Shown here: positions 8,829 to 18,670 of the stretch, in pieces | How positions within the stretch are numbered: the first letter of the stretch is position 1 | How the letters are laid out: the number at the start of each line of letters is the position of its first letter | Assembly: GCA_017483735.1 (NCBI GenBank) | Contig: JAFUVF010000063.1 | Coordinates: 1-49,896, forward strand | DNA: 49,896 bases | Reading direction: 5' to 3' | Source: Lachnospiraceae bacterium | GTDB lineage: Bacteria; Bacillota; Clostridia; Lachnospirales; Lachnospiraceae | Program-made: the position numbers and the translations under genes | The notes under the pieces: generated by a model | Database searches by the model: none | What the model saw: only the letters and a program-made list of their open reading frames with translations | Told to the model about the DNA's origin: nothing

Positions 8829-9833
8829 ATGACTATCAGAGAGAGATTGGAAATAGAAGAAAAAGAGCAGTTAAGCCCCTATGCTATGCTTAATCTGAAT
8901 TCAAAGGGAAGGCTTAAGGATGAGCCGCAATGCGACATCAGACCGCTTTTTCAGAGAGACAGGGACAGGATTGTCCACTGCAAGGCATTCAGGAGACTTA
9001 AGGACAAGACGCAGGTATTTTTGTCGCCGGAAGGGGATCACTACAGGACGAGACTTACCCATACTCTGGAGGTATCCCAGAATGCGAGGACTATCGCAAA
9101 GGCGCTTCGCCTAAACGAGGATTTGGTAGAGGCAATCGCCCTGGGACATGATCTGGGGCATACGCCCTTCGGACATGCAGGGGAGAGAGCCCTTAACAGG
9201 GTGTGTCCCTACGGCTTTGAGCATAATGTACAGAGCGTCCGCACCGTCGACCTTTTGGAGAGGGACGGAAGGGGCCTGAATCTTACCTATGAAACAAGGG
9301 ATGGAATTTTGAATCATCAGACCTCCGGAAATCCCTGTACCCTTGAAGGAAAGGTGGTGCGTCTCTCCGACAAGATAGCGTATATACATCACGATATGGA
9401 TGATGCTGTCAGGGCGGGAATACTTAAGGAGAGCGATGTGCCGAAGGAAATCCGGGATGTATTGGGAGACAGACCGGGCCTTAGACTTGATTCCTTCATA
9501 CACGACATAATCACAAACAGCACTGACAAGAACGATATAATAATGTCCGAACCCATAGCAAGGGCTATGAAGGACATCCGGAATTTTATGTTTGAGAGAG
9601 TATATACCAACCCTCTTGCAAAGGCTGAGGAGGGGAAGGCGGAAGAGCTTATGGAAACGCTCTACGATTATTTCTTCCACAATAAGGACAGGATGCCGGA
9701 GGAGTTTTTAAAGCTTTTGGACAGAGGGGAAAAGCTTGAACAGGTGGTGTGCGACTATGTGGGCGCAATGTCGGACAGATTTGCGATAAATCTTTATGAG
9801 GATATTTTCGTGCCTAAAAGCTGGCAGCTTTAA
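8829..9833 (+). CDS. dgt: Deoxyguanosinetriphosphate triphosphohydrolase-like HD protein
   Basis: A 334-residue HD-domain protein of the dNTPase family; it hydrolyses dNTPs to nucleoside and triphosphate. The metal ligands are H78 (TRLTHTLEVS), H107-D108 (GHDLGHTPFGH) and a later Asp in the YIHHDMDDA region. The length fits the short, Gram-positive type rather than the 505-residue E. coli Dgt. The ATG follows AAGAGGCGG. It heads the dgt-dnaG-rpoD set, an arrangement known from other Clostridia. The 95 bp between the preceding terminator and the start are A+T rich and could hold a promoter, but no convincing -35/-10 pair was found. Confidence 0.92.
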   Translation: MTIRERLEIEEKEQLSPYAMLNLNSKGRLKDEPQCDIRPLFQRDRDRIVHCKAFRRLKDKTQVFLSPEGDHYRTRLTHTLEVSQNARTIAKALRLNEDLVEAIALGHDLGHTPFGHAGERALNRVCPYGFEHNVQSVRTVDLLERDGRGLNLTYETRDGILNHQTSGNPCTLEGKVVRLSDKIAYIHHDMDDAVRAGILKESDVPKEIRDVLGDRPGLRLDSFIHDIITNSTDKNDIIMSEPIARAMKDIRNFMFERVYTNPLAKAEEGKAEELMETLYDYFFHNKDRMPEEFLKLLDRGEKLEQVVCDYVGAMSDRFAINLYEDIFVPKSWQL

Positions 9834-9963
9834 TGGCGCAAAAGAAAAGCCGCTTGCGAGCTTTTCTGCGCCATTTAACGAAAAATCTTTCTGCGAAGCA
9901 GAAAAAAGAGTGCGAAGCACGGGATTTTGAGTTTGGAAAGCGCAAAAGAAAAGCCGCTTGCGA
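9834..9963 (+). repeat. 24-bp direct repeat and stem-loops between dgt and dnaG
   Basis: The 24-bp segment beginning GCGCAAAAGAAAAGC occurs identically at 9836-9859 and 9940-9963. The first copy is the left arm of a hairpin at 9834-9873: TGGCGC-AAA-AGAAAAGC pairs with GCTTTTCT-GCGCCA, with AAA bulged. Two smaller hairpins with GAA loops follow (TTTCTGC-GAA-GCAGAAA and GTGC-GAA-GCAC). The second repeat copy runs into the dnaG ribosome binding site. No T run follows the first hairpin, so it is not a classical terminator; it may be an mRNA processing or stability element, or a small dispersed palindrome. Confidence 0.7.
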
Positions 9964-9975
9964 AAGGAAAATCTG

Positions 9976-11763
9976 ATGTACTACAGCGACGACATAATAG
10001 AAGAGGTGCGCTCCGCAAACAATATTGTGGATGTGGTGGGGAGCTATGTTCGCCTCCAGAAAAAAGGCGCAAATTATTGGGGACTGTGTCCGTTTCACAA
10101 CGAGAAGACCCCCAGCTTTTCCGTGCATGAGGGAAAGCAGATATACCATTGCTTCGGCTGCAATGCCGGAGGAAATGTAATCTCGTTTATGATGAACTAT
10201 GAAAATATGACCTTCGGAGAGGCAATGAAGGCGCTTGCCGAGAGGGCAGGCATAGCGCTGCCGGAGGTAAATGACGAGGAGGCAAAAAGAAGGAACAGCA
10301 AAAGGGAAAGGCTTCTTGAATGCAATAAGGCAGCTGCCAAATTCTTTTATTTCAACCTGCGCTCCCCACATGGAGAGATTGGGATGAGGTATTTAAAGGG
10401 CAGGGGGCTTTCCAACGAGACAATACACAAATTCGGGCTCGGCTTTGCAGGAAAGAATTCGGGAGAGCTTATCTCGTACCTTAGAAAAGAGGGCTTCGAG
10501 GACAGGGAAATCGTGGAAGCCGGACTTGCCTCACACAACGAGAGGGACGGACTGTCAAATCCATTTTGGAACAGGGTAATGTACCCGATACAGGATCAGG
10601 GCGGAAGAGTGATAGGCTTCGGCGGAAGGGTAATGGGAGATGCAAAGCCAAAATACTTAAATTCACAGGAAACGCTTATATTTGACAAAAAAAGAAATCT
10701 GTACGGGCTTAATTTTGCAAGGACATCAAGGGTTGGAAATTTTATTATGTGTGAGGGCTATATGGATGTCATAGCCCTGCATCAGGCGGGATTTTCACAG
10801 GCGATGGCGTCCCTCGGCACGGCATTTACGGTGGAGCAGGCGCAGATTTTAAAAAAATACAAGCCGGAGGTAGTATACCTTGCATATGATTCAGACGGCG
10901 CAGGAGTGAAGGCGGCGCTCAGAAATATAGGAATATTAAGGGATACCGGGCTTAACTGCAAGATAATAAATATGCGTCCCCAAAAGGATCCTGATGAATT
11001 TATAAAGGCAAACGGGGCGGATGAGTTTCAAAAGCGTATTGACAATGCGGAGAACAGCTTCTTCTTTGAGGTAAGAATTGCGGAGGAAGAGGCAGGAGAT
11101 ATGAAAGATCCTGCGGTAAAGACTGCCTTTCACAAGGAGATTGCAAAGAAGCTCTGCGTCTTTACGGATGAGGTTGAGAGGAATAATTATTTGGAGGCTG
11201 TCTGTGACAAATATCATATAAGCTTTGATGCAATGAAAAAGCTTGTGATAAATACTGCGGCGGATGTTGACAGGGAAAAGGTTTATCAGGCACCCAAAAG
11301 CGGTATAAACAGAAGGGAAAGGATAAAGGATAGGGAGAAGCTTCCGCAGAGAACATTGCTTACTCTGATATCCGACAATCCTGAGATATACCCTCAGATA
11401 AAAAAATATCTCTCCATAGAGGATTTTACGGATGAGATATATGCACAGATTGCAAAGCGGATGTTTGATGACCTGGAAAGCGGGAATATGAATCCTGCGG
11501 CTATTGTCAGTATGTACACGGAAGCCGAGGAGCAGCGGATTGTATCAGAGGTATTTAATTCAGAGATACCCAATATTGACAGTCCGGAGGATACCGCAAA
11601 GGCGATAAAGGATGTCCTGATTGCGGTAAAGAATGCGGGCTTTGAAAAATTTTCAAGCGAAATTGATATGACGGATGCCGCTTCTTTAAATGCCGTAGTG
11701 ACAGCAAGATTAAAAAGGGATTCGGAGCTTTCGGAAATACAAAAGCTTAATATAAGATTATGA
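9976..11763 (+). CDS. dnaG: DNA primase
   Basis: Replicative primase that makes RNA primers at the fork with DnaB helicase. It has an N-terminal CHC2 zinc finger (C38, H41, C59, C62 in [11 protein letters not shown] and [10 protein letters not shown]), the RNA polymerase domain, and a TOPRIM core with [12 protein letters not shown] and the acidic YDSDGAG. The C-terminal helicase-binding part follows. The frame opens earlier at a TTG (9958), but the ATG at 9976 has AAAGGAA at proper spacing and gives the usual [12 protein letters not shown] start, so I chose it (595 residues). It lies between dgt and rpoD, as in the classical macromolecular-synthesis operon. Confidence 0.95.
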   Translation: MYYSDDIIEEVRSANNIVDVVGSYVRLQKKGANYWGLCPFHNEKTPSFSVHEGKQIYHCFGCNAGGNVISFMMNYENMTFGEAMKALAERAGIALPEVNDEEAKRRNSKRERLLECNKAAAKFFYFNLRSPHGEIGMRYLKGRGLSNETIHKFGLGFAGKNSGELISYLRKEGFEDREIVEAGLASHNERDGLSNPFWNRVMYPIQDQGGRVIGFGGRVMGDAKPKYLNSQETLIFDKKRNLYGLNFARTSRVGNFIMCEGYMDVIALHQAGFSQAMASLGTAFTVEQAQILKKYKPEVVYLAYDSDGAGVKAALRNIGILRDTGLNCKIINMRPQKDPDEFIKANGADEFQKRIDNAENSFFFEVRIAEEEAGDMKDPAVKTAFHKEIAKKLCVFTDEVERNNYLEAVCDKYHISFDAMKKLVINTAADVDREKVYQAPKSGINRRERIKDREKLPQRTLLTLISDNPEIYPQIKKYLSIEDFTDEIYAQIAKRMFDDLESGNMNPAAIVSMYTEAEEQRIVSEVFNSEIPNIDSPEDTAKAIKDVLIAVKNAGFEKFSSEIDMTDAASLNAVVTARLKRDSELSEIQKLNIRL

Positions 11764-11794
11764 AAAGGCGCTAAGACGCAAGGAGGATAGTATA

Positions 11795-12913
11795 ATGGAT
11801 GAACAAACACAGGCAAAATTTGAGGAGAAATTAAAAAATCTCTTAAAAAAAGCGAAGAAGAAAAAGAATGTGCTTGATGAGACCGAGGTAAATGAGGTCT
11901 TTGCCGATCTGGGTCTTGAGGAAGAAGCCTACGAGAAGATATGGGAATACTTAGAGCAGAACGGCGTGGATGTGCTCCGCATGAATGATGTGGATGATGA
12001 CGATGTGGACGATTCGGAGATTATTCTATCCGAGGAGGATGAGGTCGATATGGAGAATATTGATCTGTCCGTGCCTGACGGCGTGAGCATAGAGGATCCC
12101 GTGAGAATGTATCTGAAGGAAATCGGAAAGGTTCCCCTCCTTACCGCAGAGGAGGAAATTGAGCTTGCAAAGCGTATGGAGGAGGGAGACGAGGAGGCAA
12201 AGAAGAGGCTTGCAGAAGCAAATTTACGTCTTGTTGTAAGTATAGCAAAGCGCTATGTAGGCAGAGGCATGCTCTTTTTGGATTTGATACAGGAGGGTAA
12301 TTTAGGACTCATAAAGGCGGTCGAAAAATTTGATTACAGAAAGGGTTATAAATTCTCAACCTACGCCACATGGTGGATACGTCAGGCAATAACCAGAGCT
12401 ATTGCGGATCAGGCGAGAACCATAAGGATTCCGGTGCATATGGTTGAGACCATAAATAAGTTAATACGGGTAAGCCGTCAGCTTTTGCAGGAGCTGGGAC
12501 GTGAGCCCCTGCCGGAGGAGATCGCAGAGGAGATGGGAATACCTGTGGAGAGAGTAAGGGAGATATCGAAGATAAGTCAGGAGCCGGTTTCTCTCGAAAC
12601 TCCCATAGGAGAGGAGGAGGATTCGCATCTCGGAGATTTCATTCAGGATGAGAATGTGCCAGTACCGGCTGAGGCTGCAGCATTTACGTTACTTAGAGAA
12701 CAGCTCGTCGAGGTATTGGGAACGCTCACGGAGAGGGAGCAGAAGGTGCTTAGATTGCGCTTCGGGCTTGACGATGGCAGGGCGAGAACACTTGAAGAGG
12801 TGGGAAAGGAATTTAACGTCACAAGGGAACGTATTCGTCAGATAGAGGCGAAGGCATTGAGAAAGCTGCGTCACCCCTCACGCTCCAGAAAGCTTAAGGA
12901 TTATCTTGACTAA
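11795..12913 (+). CDS. rpoD: RNA polymerase primary sigma factor SigA (RpoD)
   Basis: Housekeeping sigma-70 factor, 372 residues, the compact Gram-positive form. A short acidic region 1.1 with Asp/Glu runs is followed by region 1.2 ([16 protein letters not shown]), region 2 with the -10-binding motif ([18 protein letters not shown]), region 3 ([11 protein letters not shown]) and region 4 with the -35-binding helix-turn-helix ([20 protein letters not shown]). The ATG has AAGGAGGATAG upstream. The stop overlaps the next gene's TTG start by 8 bp, so trmK is probably translationally coupled. The consensus TTGACA/TATAAT promoters elsewhere in the window fit recognition by this sigma. Confidence 0.97.
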   Translation: MDEQTQAKFEEKLKNLLKKAKKKKNVLDETEVNEVFADLGLEEEAYEKIWEYLEQNGVDVLRMNDVDDDDVDDSEIILSEEDEVDMENIDLSVPDGVSIEDPVRMYLKEIGKVPLLTAEEEIELAKRMEEGDEEAKKRLAEANLRLVVSIAKRYVGRGMLFLDLIQEGNLGLIKAVEKFDYRKGYKFSTYATWWIRQAITRAIADQARTIRIPVHMVETINKLIRVSRQLLQELGREPLPEEIAEEMGIPVERVREISKISQEPVSLETPIGEEEDSHLGDFIQDENVPVPAEAAAFTLLREQLVEVLGTLTEREQKVLRLRFGLDDGRARTLEEVGKEFNVTRERIRQIEAKALRKLRHPSRSRKLKDYLD

Positions 12914-13646
12914 GGCTATAAAGCTGTCTGCACGCCTTAAATGTATCTGCGATATGGTGCAAGATGGCGCTAATAAAAAAATCCACGGAGCGGATATTGG
13001 CTGTGATCACGGATATATATCCATTTATCTTGTGCAGGAAAAAATAGCGGATCGAATGCTTGCGATGGATATAAATGAGGGACCGTTAAAGCGTGCAGAA
13101 GAGAATATAAGGGAATATGCGCTTTCCGACAGGATAGAGACAAGACTTTCGGATGGGCTTTCGGCACTTTCCCACAAAGAGGCGGATACCGTCATTATTG
13201 CAGGTATGGGGGGAAAGCTTATGGCGGATATTCTTTTTAAGGACAAAGATAAGCTTAAGGGAATTGACAGCCTTGTTTTGCAGCCGCAGTCGGATATACC
13301 GGAATTTAGAAGAGAGCTCATTAAAAATGGGTTTGAAATCGCAGACGAGCGCATCATATATGATGAGGGAAAGTATTATTTTCCCATGAGAGCAAAGCGG
13401 TGTGTGGAGGATGAAGCCTCGCTGTTTGAGTATCTGTCAAACGATATTTATATGATATATGGTAAGCATACGCTTGAAGAAAAAAGTCACGTAATGCAGG
13501 ATTATCTTTTGAAACAGAAGAAGAAGCTTGATAAAATAAAAGAGGAGCTTGCGGAAAATGAAACAGATAGAGCGGCGGACAGGCTTACAGCCATAGAAAG
13601 AGAGATTGATATAACCGAAAGGGCGCTTAACTATATGCAGGCATAG
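12906..13646 (+). CDS. trmK: tRNA (adenine(22)-N(1))-methyltransferase
   Basis: A 246-residue class I SAM-dependent methyltransferase of the TrmK family, which makes m1A22 in certain tRNAs. The SAM motif is [12 protein letters not shown] near residues 28-39, and the characteristic [10 protein letters not shown] motif follows. The C-terminal third is rich in charged residues and predicted coiled coil. The start is a TTG at 12906 with TAAGGA in front, inside the last codons of rpoD. TrmK genes commonly follow rpoD in Firmicutes, which supports the call. Confidence 0.92.
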   Translation: MTKAIKLSARLKCICDMVQDGANKKIHGADIGCDHGYISIYLVQEKIADRMLAMDINEGPLKRAEENIREYALSDRIETRLSDGLSALSHKEADTVIIAGMGGKLMADILFKDKDKLKGIDSLVLQPQSDIPEFRRELIKNGFEIADERIIYDEGKYYFPMRAKRCVEDEASLFEYLSNDIYMIYGKHTLEEKSHVMQDYLLKQKKKLDKIKEELAENETDRAADRLTAIEREIDITERALNYMQA

Positions 13647-13655
13647 GAGGGAACA

Positions 13656-15314
13656 ATGTATAAGGTTACGATTGACAAGGTTACAAAGGAATATGAAAAT
13701 GGAACAACCTTTGAGGATATTGCGAGAGAGTATGAGGACAAGTATGATGCTCCTATAGCTCTTGTTACCTCAAACGGCAAGATAAGGGAGCTTTTCAAGA
13801 AGGTCACAAGGGACTGTGAGCTTAAATTTATCACGCTTAAGACAGAAACCGGGCGAAAGACCTATCAAAGAAGCGCCTGCATGATGTTTTTGAAATCGGT
13901 CTATGATCTGTACGGAAATGATGCGGTAAACAACTGCAGAATAGCATTCAAGGTAAGAAACGGGCTCTTTATTTATCCGAAGAATAATGCCTTTCCTTCG
14001 GGTAAGGATGCAGCCCAAAATATAAAGGAGCATATGAAAAGTCTGTCGGACAATAAGCTTCCCTTTATGAAGAAAACATACTCTCTGGATGATGCAATAG
14101 CTCTTTTCAACGAGAGGGGAATGCAGGATAAGACAAAGCTTTTCAAATACAGGATGAGCTCCACCATAAATCTTTATGAGGCGGGAGGGTATATTGATTA
14201 TTATTATGGATATATGCTTCCCAATGCAGGGTATGTGAAGTGGTTTGATCTGATACCCTATGAGGATGGATTTATGCTTATGCTCCCGGATAAGTCGGAG
14301 CCAACTACTGTAAAGCCTCTCATAGATTCCAAGAAGCTGTACAGGACACAGAGGGATGCCGAGAACTGGGGCGAGACAATAGGTCTTGAAACCATAGGTG
14401 AACTGAATGACAAGATATGCGAGAACTCCATAACCGACCTGATTCTTGTGCAGGAGGCGGAGCAGGAGAGACGAATTGCGGAGATAGCAAAGGAGATTGT
14501 TTCAAGGGGAGGAGTGAAATTCGTGATGATAGCGGGACCTTCATCATCCGGAAAGACAAGCTTTTCCCACAGGCTCTCCATACAGCTTAGAACTCTGGGG
14601 AAAAATCCTCATCCCGTGGCGCTTGACAATTATTTTGTAAACAGGGAGAATACTCCTTTAGACGAGCATGGAAATTATAATTTCGAGGTGCTTGAAGCGA
14701 TAGACGTAAAGCAATTTAATGAGGATATGGTAAAGCTCTTAAACGGCGAGACTGTGGAGATTCCCTCATTTAATTTTAAGATAGGACAGAGGGAGTATCA
14801 CGGGGATTATATGAAGCTGAATCCGGATGATATTCTCGTAATAGAAGGAATCCACGGGCTTAACGAGAAGATGAGCTATGCTCTTCCCTCGGAGAGCAAA
14901 TTTAAGATTTATATAAGCGCTCTTATGAATGTAAATATTGATGAGCACAACCGCATACCCACCACCGACGGCAGGCTGATAAGAAGACTTGTCAGGGATG
15001 CAAGGACAAGGGGCTCAGATGCGAAGCGCACTATAGGGATGTGGTATTCCGTGAGAAAGGGGGAGGAGGAGAATATATTCCCCTTCCAGGAGGATGCGGA
15101 TGCAATGTTCAATTCGGCGATGGTGTATGAGCTTGCCATGCTTAAGCCCTTTGCGGAGCCGCTCTTGTTTAAGATAGAAAAGAATGAGCCGGAATATTAT
15201 GAGGCTAAGCGCCTGCTTAAATTTTTGAATTATTTCCTCAGTGTTCCCAGCGAGTCCCTGCCAAATAATTCGTTGTGTCGTGAGTTCGTTGGAGGCAGCT
15301 GCTTTAATGTATAG
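13656..15314 (+). CDS. Nucleoside (uridine) kinase with TGS/ThrRS-like N-terminal domains
   Basis: A 552-residue protein with an N-terminal TGS-like and threonyl-tRNA-synthetase-like region (about 1-280) and a C-terminal P-loop kinase of the uridine kinase/phosphoribulokinase family. The Walker A is IAGPSSSGKTSF near residue 293, and further family motifs are PVALDNYFVNRENTP and ILVIEGIHGLN. Role: probable pyrimidine nucleoside phosphorylation; the N-terminal region may sense nucleotide or RNA, but this is unknown. The architecture is well known in Clostridia. AGGAGGGAACA precedes the ATG. Its end overlaps the next gene's ATG by 8 bp. Confidence 0.88.
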   Translation: MYKVTIDKVTKEYENGTTFEDIAREYEDKYDAPIALVTSNGKIRELFKKVTRDCELKFITLKTETGRKTYQRSACMMFLKSVYDLYGNDAVNNCRIAFKVRNGLFIYPKNNAFPSGKDAAQNIKEHMKSLSDNKLPFMKKTYSLDDAIALFNERGMQDKTKLFKYRMSSTINLYEAGGYIDYYYGYMLPNAGYVKWFDLIPYEDGFMLMLPDKSEPTTVKPLIDSKKLYRTQRDAENWGETIGLETIGELNDKICENSITDLILVQEAEQERRIAEIAKEIVSRGGVKFVMIAGPSSSGKTSFSHRLSIQLRTLGKNPHPVALDNYFVNRENTPLDEHGNYNFEVLEAIDVKQFNEDMVKLLNGETVEIPSFNFKIGQREYHGDYMKLNPDDILVIEGIHGLNEKMSYALPSESKFKIYISALMNVNIDEHNRIPTTDGRLIRRLVRDARTRGSDAKRTIGMWYSVRKGEEENIFPFQEDADAMFNSAMVYELAMLKPFAEPLLFKIEKNEPEYYEAKRLLKFLNYFLSVPSESLPNNSLCREFVGGSCFNV

Positions 15315-16845
15315 GGATAGGATATACAATTTTGTTTCAGGAGCATTAAAGCTTGTGGGGATAATATTGTTTTTGTATTTGTCGCTCTGCGCTTTTACCT
15401 ACACGGAGTATATGGATCCGCTTAGGGGAGGCGCAGAGTTTCCCATTGTCATAGAGGACAGCAAAATACGGAATGCAGCAGTCATTCTTTTTGCCTTTCT
15501 TCTCATTGCGATGCTTAAATTTGCAGAGGACAAGCTTCAAAAAAAAGCACTAAGAATAATCGAGATAATATGCGTAAGCACTATGGCGGCGTGGCTGATT
15601 GTCACGGGTATTTTGTGGGTAACTGCCTATGAAAGAGAGCTTGGGGCGGATCCGTTATATATGGTATATACTGCGGAGGATATGCTGAAAAATGATTACT
15701 CCATGTTTGAAAAGGGAAATTATATGGATATGTATCCCATGCAGCTTGGGTTTTCGGTTTTCTTAAGCCTTTTAATGAGGCTGTTTGGAACGGAAAATTA
15801 TATCGCCTTTGAGGCGGTTCAGGTATGTATGGTCGCAGGAAGCGCTGTTTTTCTTTATGGTATTTTGAAGCTTTTAGGAAAGGGATTTGCCGATAAGATT
15901 TTTTTCTGTATATTAATGTCAATATGCTTTCCCTTTCTTTTTTACAGCTCATGGCTGTATGGAGAGGCAGGCGGGTTGTTTTTTTCCGTAGCGGGGCTTT
16001 TTTTATCTCTTCTGGGATACAAAAAGAATAATATGATAATAATGTGTTCAGGAATAATTTTGTTTACGATTGCCGTACTTCTGAGGATGAATTCGTGGGT
16101 AATAATTATTGCGTACACGGGTATAATGTTTTTTGAGTGCTTGAAGAATAAAAGATATGGAGTTTTGCTTCCTGTCGTTTTGACCATTATACTTCCGATT
16201 TTGAGCACGTCATTTTCACAAAAATATTTTGAAGATAAGGGGGGTTATGAACATTCGGAGGGGCTCTCCGTATACTCATGGATTTCTCTGGGACTGCAGG
16301 AAAATAACGGAAGATATGGCTGGTATTATCCGTATACTACTAATGTTTATGAGGAAAATGATTATGATACCGAAATGGCAATGGAGGTATACAAGCATGA
16401 TATAGGAGAGAGACTTTCTTATTTCAGAGATAATCCCTCGTATTCATATAACTTCTTTAGGGGAAAGCTCCGCTCCCAATGGAATGCGCCGCTATATCAG
16501 AGTATGTATTTTAATTACGGCTACAATATGGAAAACATAAAGGAGGGGACAATGGCATACAGGCTTGCAACGGACAGCTTTCCATTTATGCTGTCTCTTG
16601 CGGACAGGCTGCAGATGGTGGTATATCTCGGCGGTCTTTTGTATTGCATATTCGGGATTAAAAGGAAATATGAGCTTTGGAAATATATTCCCGTGCTTAC
16701 CGTGTTCGGAGGCTTTTTGTTAAGTATAATATGGGAGGCAAAGACCAGATACATCCTGCCGTATTACGTGATACTTTTTCCGGTGGCGGCAGCAGGATTT
16801 TATGAGGCGCTTTTGTGGATTGAAAAGAAATGGTGGAGTAAATGA
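15307..16845 (+). CDS. Polytopic membrane protein, GT-C glycosyltransferase-like
   Basis: A 512-residue protein with roughly ten to twelve hydrophobic segments. It starts with a membrane segment (VGIILFLYLSLCAFTY), has a long non-membrane loop at about residues 345-420 rich in Tyr and Asn, and a final pair of helices around TRYILPYYVILFPVAAA. The E-A-K-T-R-Y-I-L-P pattern before the last helix resembles dolichyl/polyprenyl-phosphate sugar transferases of the GT-C fold (ArnT/PMT-like). The frame opens at a GTG at 15241 inside the kinase gene; the ATG at 15307, overlapping the kinase stop, gives the better membrane-protein start. Substrate unknown; cell envelope glycosylation is an inference. 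Confidence 0.65.
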   Translation: MYRDRIYNFVSGALKLVGIILFLYLSLCAFTYTEYMDPLRGGAEFPIVIEDSKIRNAAVILFAFLLIAMLKFAEDKLQKKALRIIEIICVSTMAAWLIVTGILWVTAYERELGADPLYMVYTAEDMLKNDYSMFEKGNYMDMYPMQLGFSVFLSLLMRLFGTENYIAFEAVQVCMVAGSAVFLYGILKLLGKGFADKIFFCILMSICFPFLFYSSWLYGEAGGLFFSVAGLFLSLLGYKKNNMIIMCSGIILFTIAVLLRMNSWVIIIAYTGIMFFECLKNKRYGVLLPVVLTIILPILSTSFSQKYFEDKGGYEHSEGLSVYSWISLGLQENNGRYGWYYPYTTNVYEENDYDTEMAMEVYKHDIGERLSYFRDNPSYSYNFFRGKLRSQWNAPLYQSMYFNYGYNMENIKEGTMAYRLATDSFPFMLSLADRLQMVVYLGGLLYCIFGIKRKYELWKYIPVLTVFGGFLLSIIWEAKTRYILPYYVILFPVAAAGFYEALLWIEKKWWSK

Positions 16846-17381
16846 GTAAAATTTATTTTGTGAGACATGGTCAGAGCCATTGGAACGTGGCAAACAAGAT
16901 ATGCGGCGCAACAGATATTGACCTTACGGATATGGGGCATGAGCAGGCGTATGAAACCGGAAGAAAATTGGAGGAGAGAGGGATAAGGGTGGATGTGATT
17001 CTTTGCTCGCCTCTTCTTCGAGCAAAGCATACGGCGGAGCATATAGGAGAAGTGCTTGGCATGTCTGTGAAGGTTGATGAGAGACTTATAGAGCAGAATT
17101 TTGGAAAATTCGAGGGAGCGCCAAGAAATTCCGTTGAATTTCAGACAATGAAAAGAAGATTCACATATGATTTTGACGGCGGCGAGTCAATGATGAGAGT
17201 TGCTTCAAGGATATATAATCTTCTAGATGAGATAAGGGAGAGAAACGACGGACTCAACTATCTTCTTGTGGCGCACAACGGCATTGCAAGAGTGGTAAAT
17301 TCTTATTTTCATAATATGGAGAATGAGGAGTATTCAGCTTTCGGAATAGACAACTGTGATGTTTTGGAATATAATATATAG
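16842..17381 (+). CDS. Histidine phosphatase family protein (phosphoglycerate mutase-like)
   Basis: A 179-residue phosphatase of the GpmB/CobC/PhoE branch. The catalytic motif is R8-H9-G10 (YFVRHGQSHWN); the second Arg is in LLRAKHTAE, the acid in LIEQNFGKFEG and the second His in LVAHNGIARV. It starts at an ATG overlapping the stop of the membrane gene by 4 bp (ATGA), so the two are likely translated together. The substrate cannot be read from sequence. Its last 35 bp also contain the promoter of rnpB. Confidence 0.88.
   Translation: MSKIYFVRHGQSHWNVANKICGATDIDLTDMGHEQAYETGRKLEERGIRVDVILCSPLLRAKHTAEHIGEVLGMSVKVDERLIEQNFGKFEGAPRNSVEFQTMKRRFTYDFDGGESMMRVASRIYNLLDEIRERNDGLNYLLVAHNGIARVVNSYFHNMENEEYSAFGIDNCDVLEYNI
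17347..17375 (+). promoter_or_regulatory. Sigma-A promoter of rnpB
   Basis: TAGACA, then 17 bp, then TATAAT. Transcription would start about 7-8 bp after the -10, which is exactly where the 5' strand of RNase P helix P1 begins (17383). The promoter lies wholly inside the end of the histidine phosphatase gene. Confidence 0.8.
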
Positions 17382-17382
17382 C

Positions 17383-17740
17383 TGTAAGCAGGACGGACAA
17401 TCGCTGCCTGTATCAATGCATTGATGCGGGGAGAGGAAAGTCCGGGCTTCACAGGGCAGGATGCCGGATAACGTCCGGCGGAGGTAACTCCCGAGATAGC
17501 GCAACAGAAAGCAAACCGCCATGCAAACTTTTGCATAGGTAAGGGTGAAAGGGCGGTGTAAGAGACCACCGGCCGCACGGTAACGGGCGGCGCATTGCAA
17601 GCCTCATCCGAAGCAAGTTCATATTGAGAGCCATAGGCTTGCCCGGTCTGCTCTCAGGTAGAACGCTTGACGCATCTGGTAACGGATGTGCTAGATAGAT
17701 GATTGTCCGAGACATAACCCGGCTTATAGTCCTGCTTACA
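17383..17740 (+). ncRNA. rnpB: RNase P RNA, bacterial class A type
   Basis: Catalytic RNA that removes 5' leaders from tRNA precursors. The ends pair perfectly as helix P1: TGTAAGCAGGAC at 17383-17394 with GTCCTGCTTACA at 17729-17740. Conserved landmarks are GAGGAAAGTCCGGGCT at about 17434-17449 (P4 5' side), ACAGAAAGCAAACCGCC at about 17503, AGGGTGAAAGGG near 17541, TAAGAGACCACC, and AGATAGATGATTGTCC near 17693 (P4 3' side). About 358 nt long, as usual. The class A assignment is from the P4-flanking sequences and overall layout and was not confirmed by a covariance model. Confidence 0.95.
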
Positions 17741-17751
17741 TAGAAAAATCC

Positions 17752-17777
17752 CCCGCAAAGTGAAATTTGCGGGTTTT
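17752..17777 (+). terminator. Rho-independent terminator of rnpB
   Basis: Stem CCCGCAAA / TTTGCGGG with a GTGAAA loop, followed by TTTT. It lies 12 bp after the P1 helix. Confidence 0.88.
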
Positions 17778-17799
17778 GTATAATTAAGAGGAACAGGCT

Positions 17800-18573
17800 T
17801 TGAAGCTTTCAAGTGGAAAAATAAGCAGATATAAATATGCAATATGCCTTTTTTTAGGGATAAATATAATTGCCATGTTGATGTCGGCCTGCGGGAAGAA
17901 AGAAGCTGCACCCGATACGGAGCCCTATCCTTCTTTTATGGAAAATGAGGAATTGAGTACATATATAGATGAAAGCCTTTTAGACCCATTGGTAAAATCT
18001 GCGGACAAAGAGGTTTACATAAAATGCGGAGCCTTTTCGGGGAAGGGCATTATCTATAATGTGACGGACGAAAAAATGATAATCGCAACAGCGGCGCATG
18101 TTTTAAGCTCAGGAGGAGCCAGCGAGGCGAATGTGAAATTCCGTGACGGGACAGAGGCTTTGGGGAAGGCAATCTATTCGGACAAAACGGACGCTGGCTT
18201 TGTAGTTATAGACAGGGAGACGCTTAATAATACGACCTATGAAGCATATGAGGGCGTGCATAGGGACAGGGAGCTTTTTGATAATATTGAAAAGGATTCT
18301 CCTGTTTTTATAGCAAATCCCGATGCAGGGAACGGCTTATACTGTGATTACGGAATACTCACGGAGAAATGGATATATGCGGAGTATTACGACAATTATA
18401 TAATGCTTGTAAAGGCCTCCGGAAGCGAGGGGCTATCCGGAAGTGCGCTGCTTTCGGAGGAGGGGGTATTCTTAGGTATAGTCAGCGGAATGAACGACGA
18501 AGGGGAGCTTGCCATAATCCCGTACAGCGTGGTGGAGTCGGAGTATGCAGAGCTTGTGCGGAATTTTCTTTAA
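17800..18573 (+). CDS. Lipoprotein trypsin-like serine protease
   Basis: A 257-residue protein with a lipoprotein signal (basic start, hydrophobic AICLFLGINIIAMLMSAC) and lipobox Cys31, so it is expected on the outer face of the membrane. The mature part is a small S1-type protease domain. The probable catalytic triad is H100 (TAAHVLSS), D131 (DAGFVVID) and S213 (GLSGSALL). Start is TTG at 17800 with AAGAGGAA in front; no ATG in this frame keeps the signal peptide. It stands alone between the rnpB terminator and the CobW gene. The trypsin-like fold is a motif-level call and the target protein is unknown. Confidence 0.75.
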   Translation: MKLSSGKISRYKYAICLFLGINIIAMLMSACGKKEAAPDTEPYPSFMENEELSTYIDESLLDPLVKSADKEVYIKCGAFSGKGIIYNVTDEKMIIATAAHVLSSGGASEANVKFRDGTEALGKAIYSDKTDAGFVVIDRETLNNTTYEAYEGVHRDRELFDNIEKDSPVFIANPDAGNGLYCDYGILTEKWIYAEYYDNYIMLVKASGSEGLSGSALLSEEGVFLGIVSGMNDEGELAIIPYSVVESEYAELVRNFL

Positions 18574-18585
18574 TAAAACTTTTAT

Positions 18586-18614
18586 TTGACAATACAATTC
18601 CAAAGGTGGAAAAT
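18586..18614 (+). promoter_or_regulatory. Candidate promoter of the CobW-type GTPase genes
   Basis: A perfect TTGACA is followed after 17 bp by GAAAAT (4 of 6 matches to TATAAT). It lies in the 97-bp gap between the protease and the first GTPase. Downstream, the leader contains the small inverted repeat CCTGC-N6-GCAGG just before the ribosome binding site. Confidence 0.4.
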
Positions 18615-18670
18615 ATAGGGCAAGCATAAAAATAGAAATGCCTGCTTTGCAGCAGGGAAGGGAGAATAAA

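Noticed and set aside
9834..9873. Terminator after dgt
   Set aside because: The stem is good, but only three T follow, so it was listed as a structured repeat rather than a terminator.
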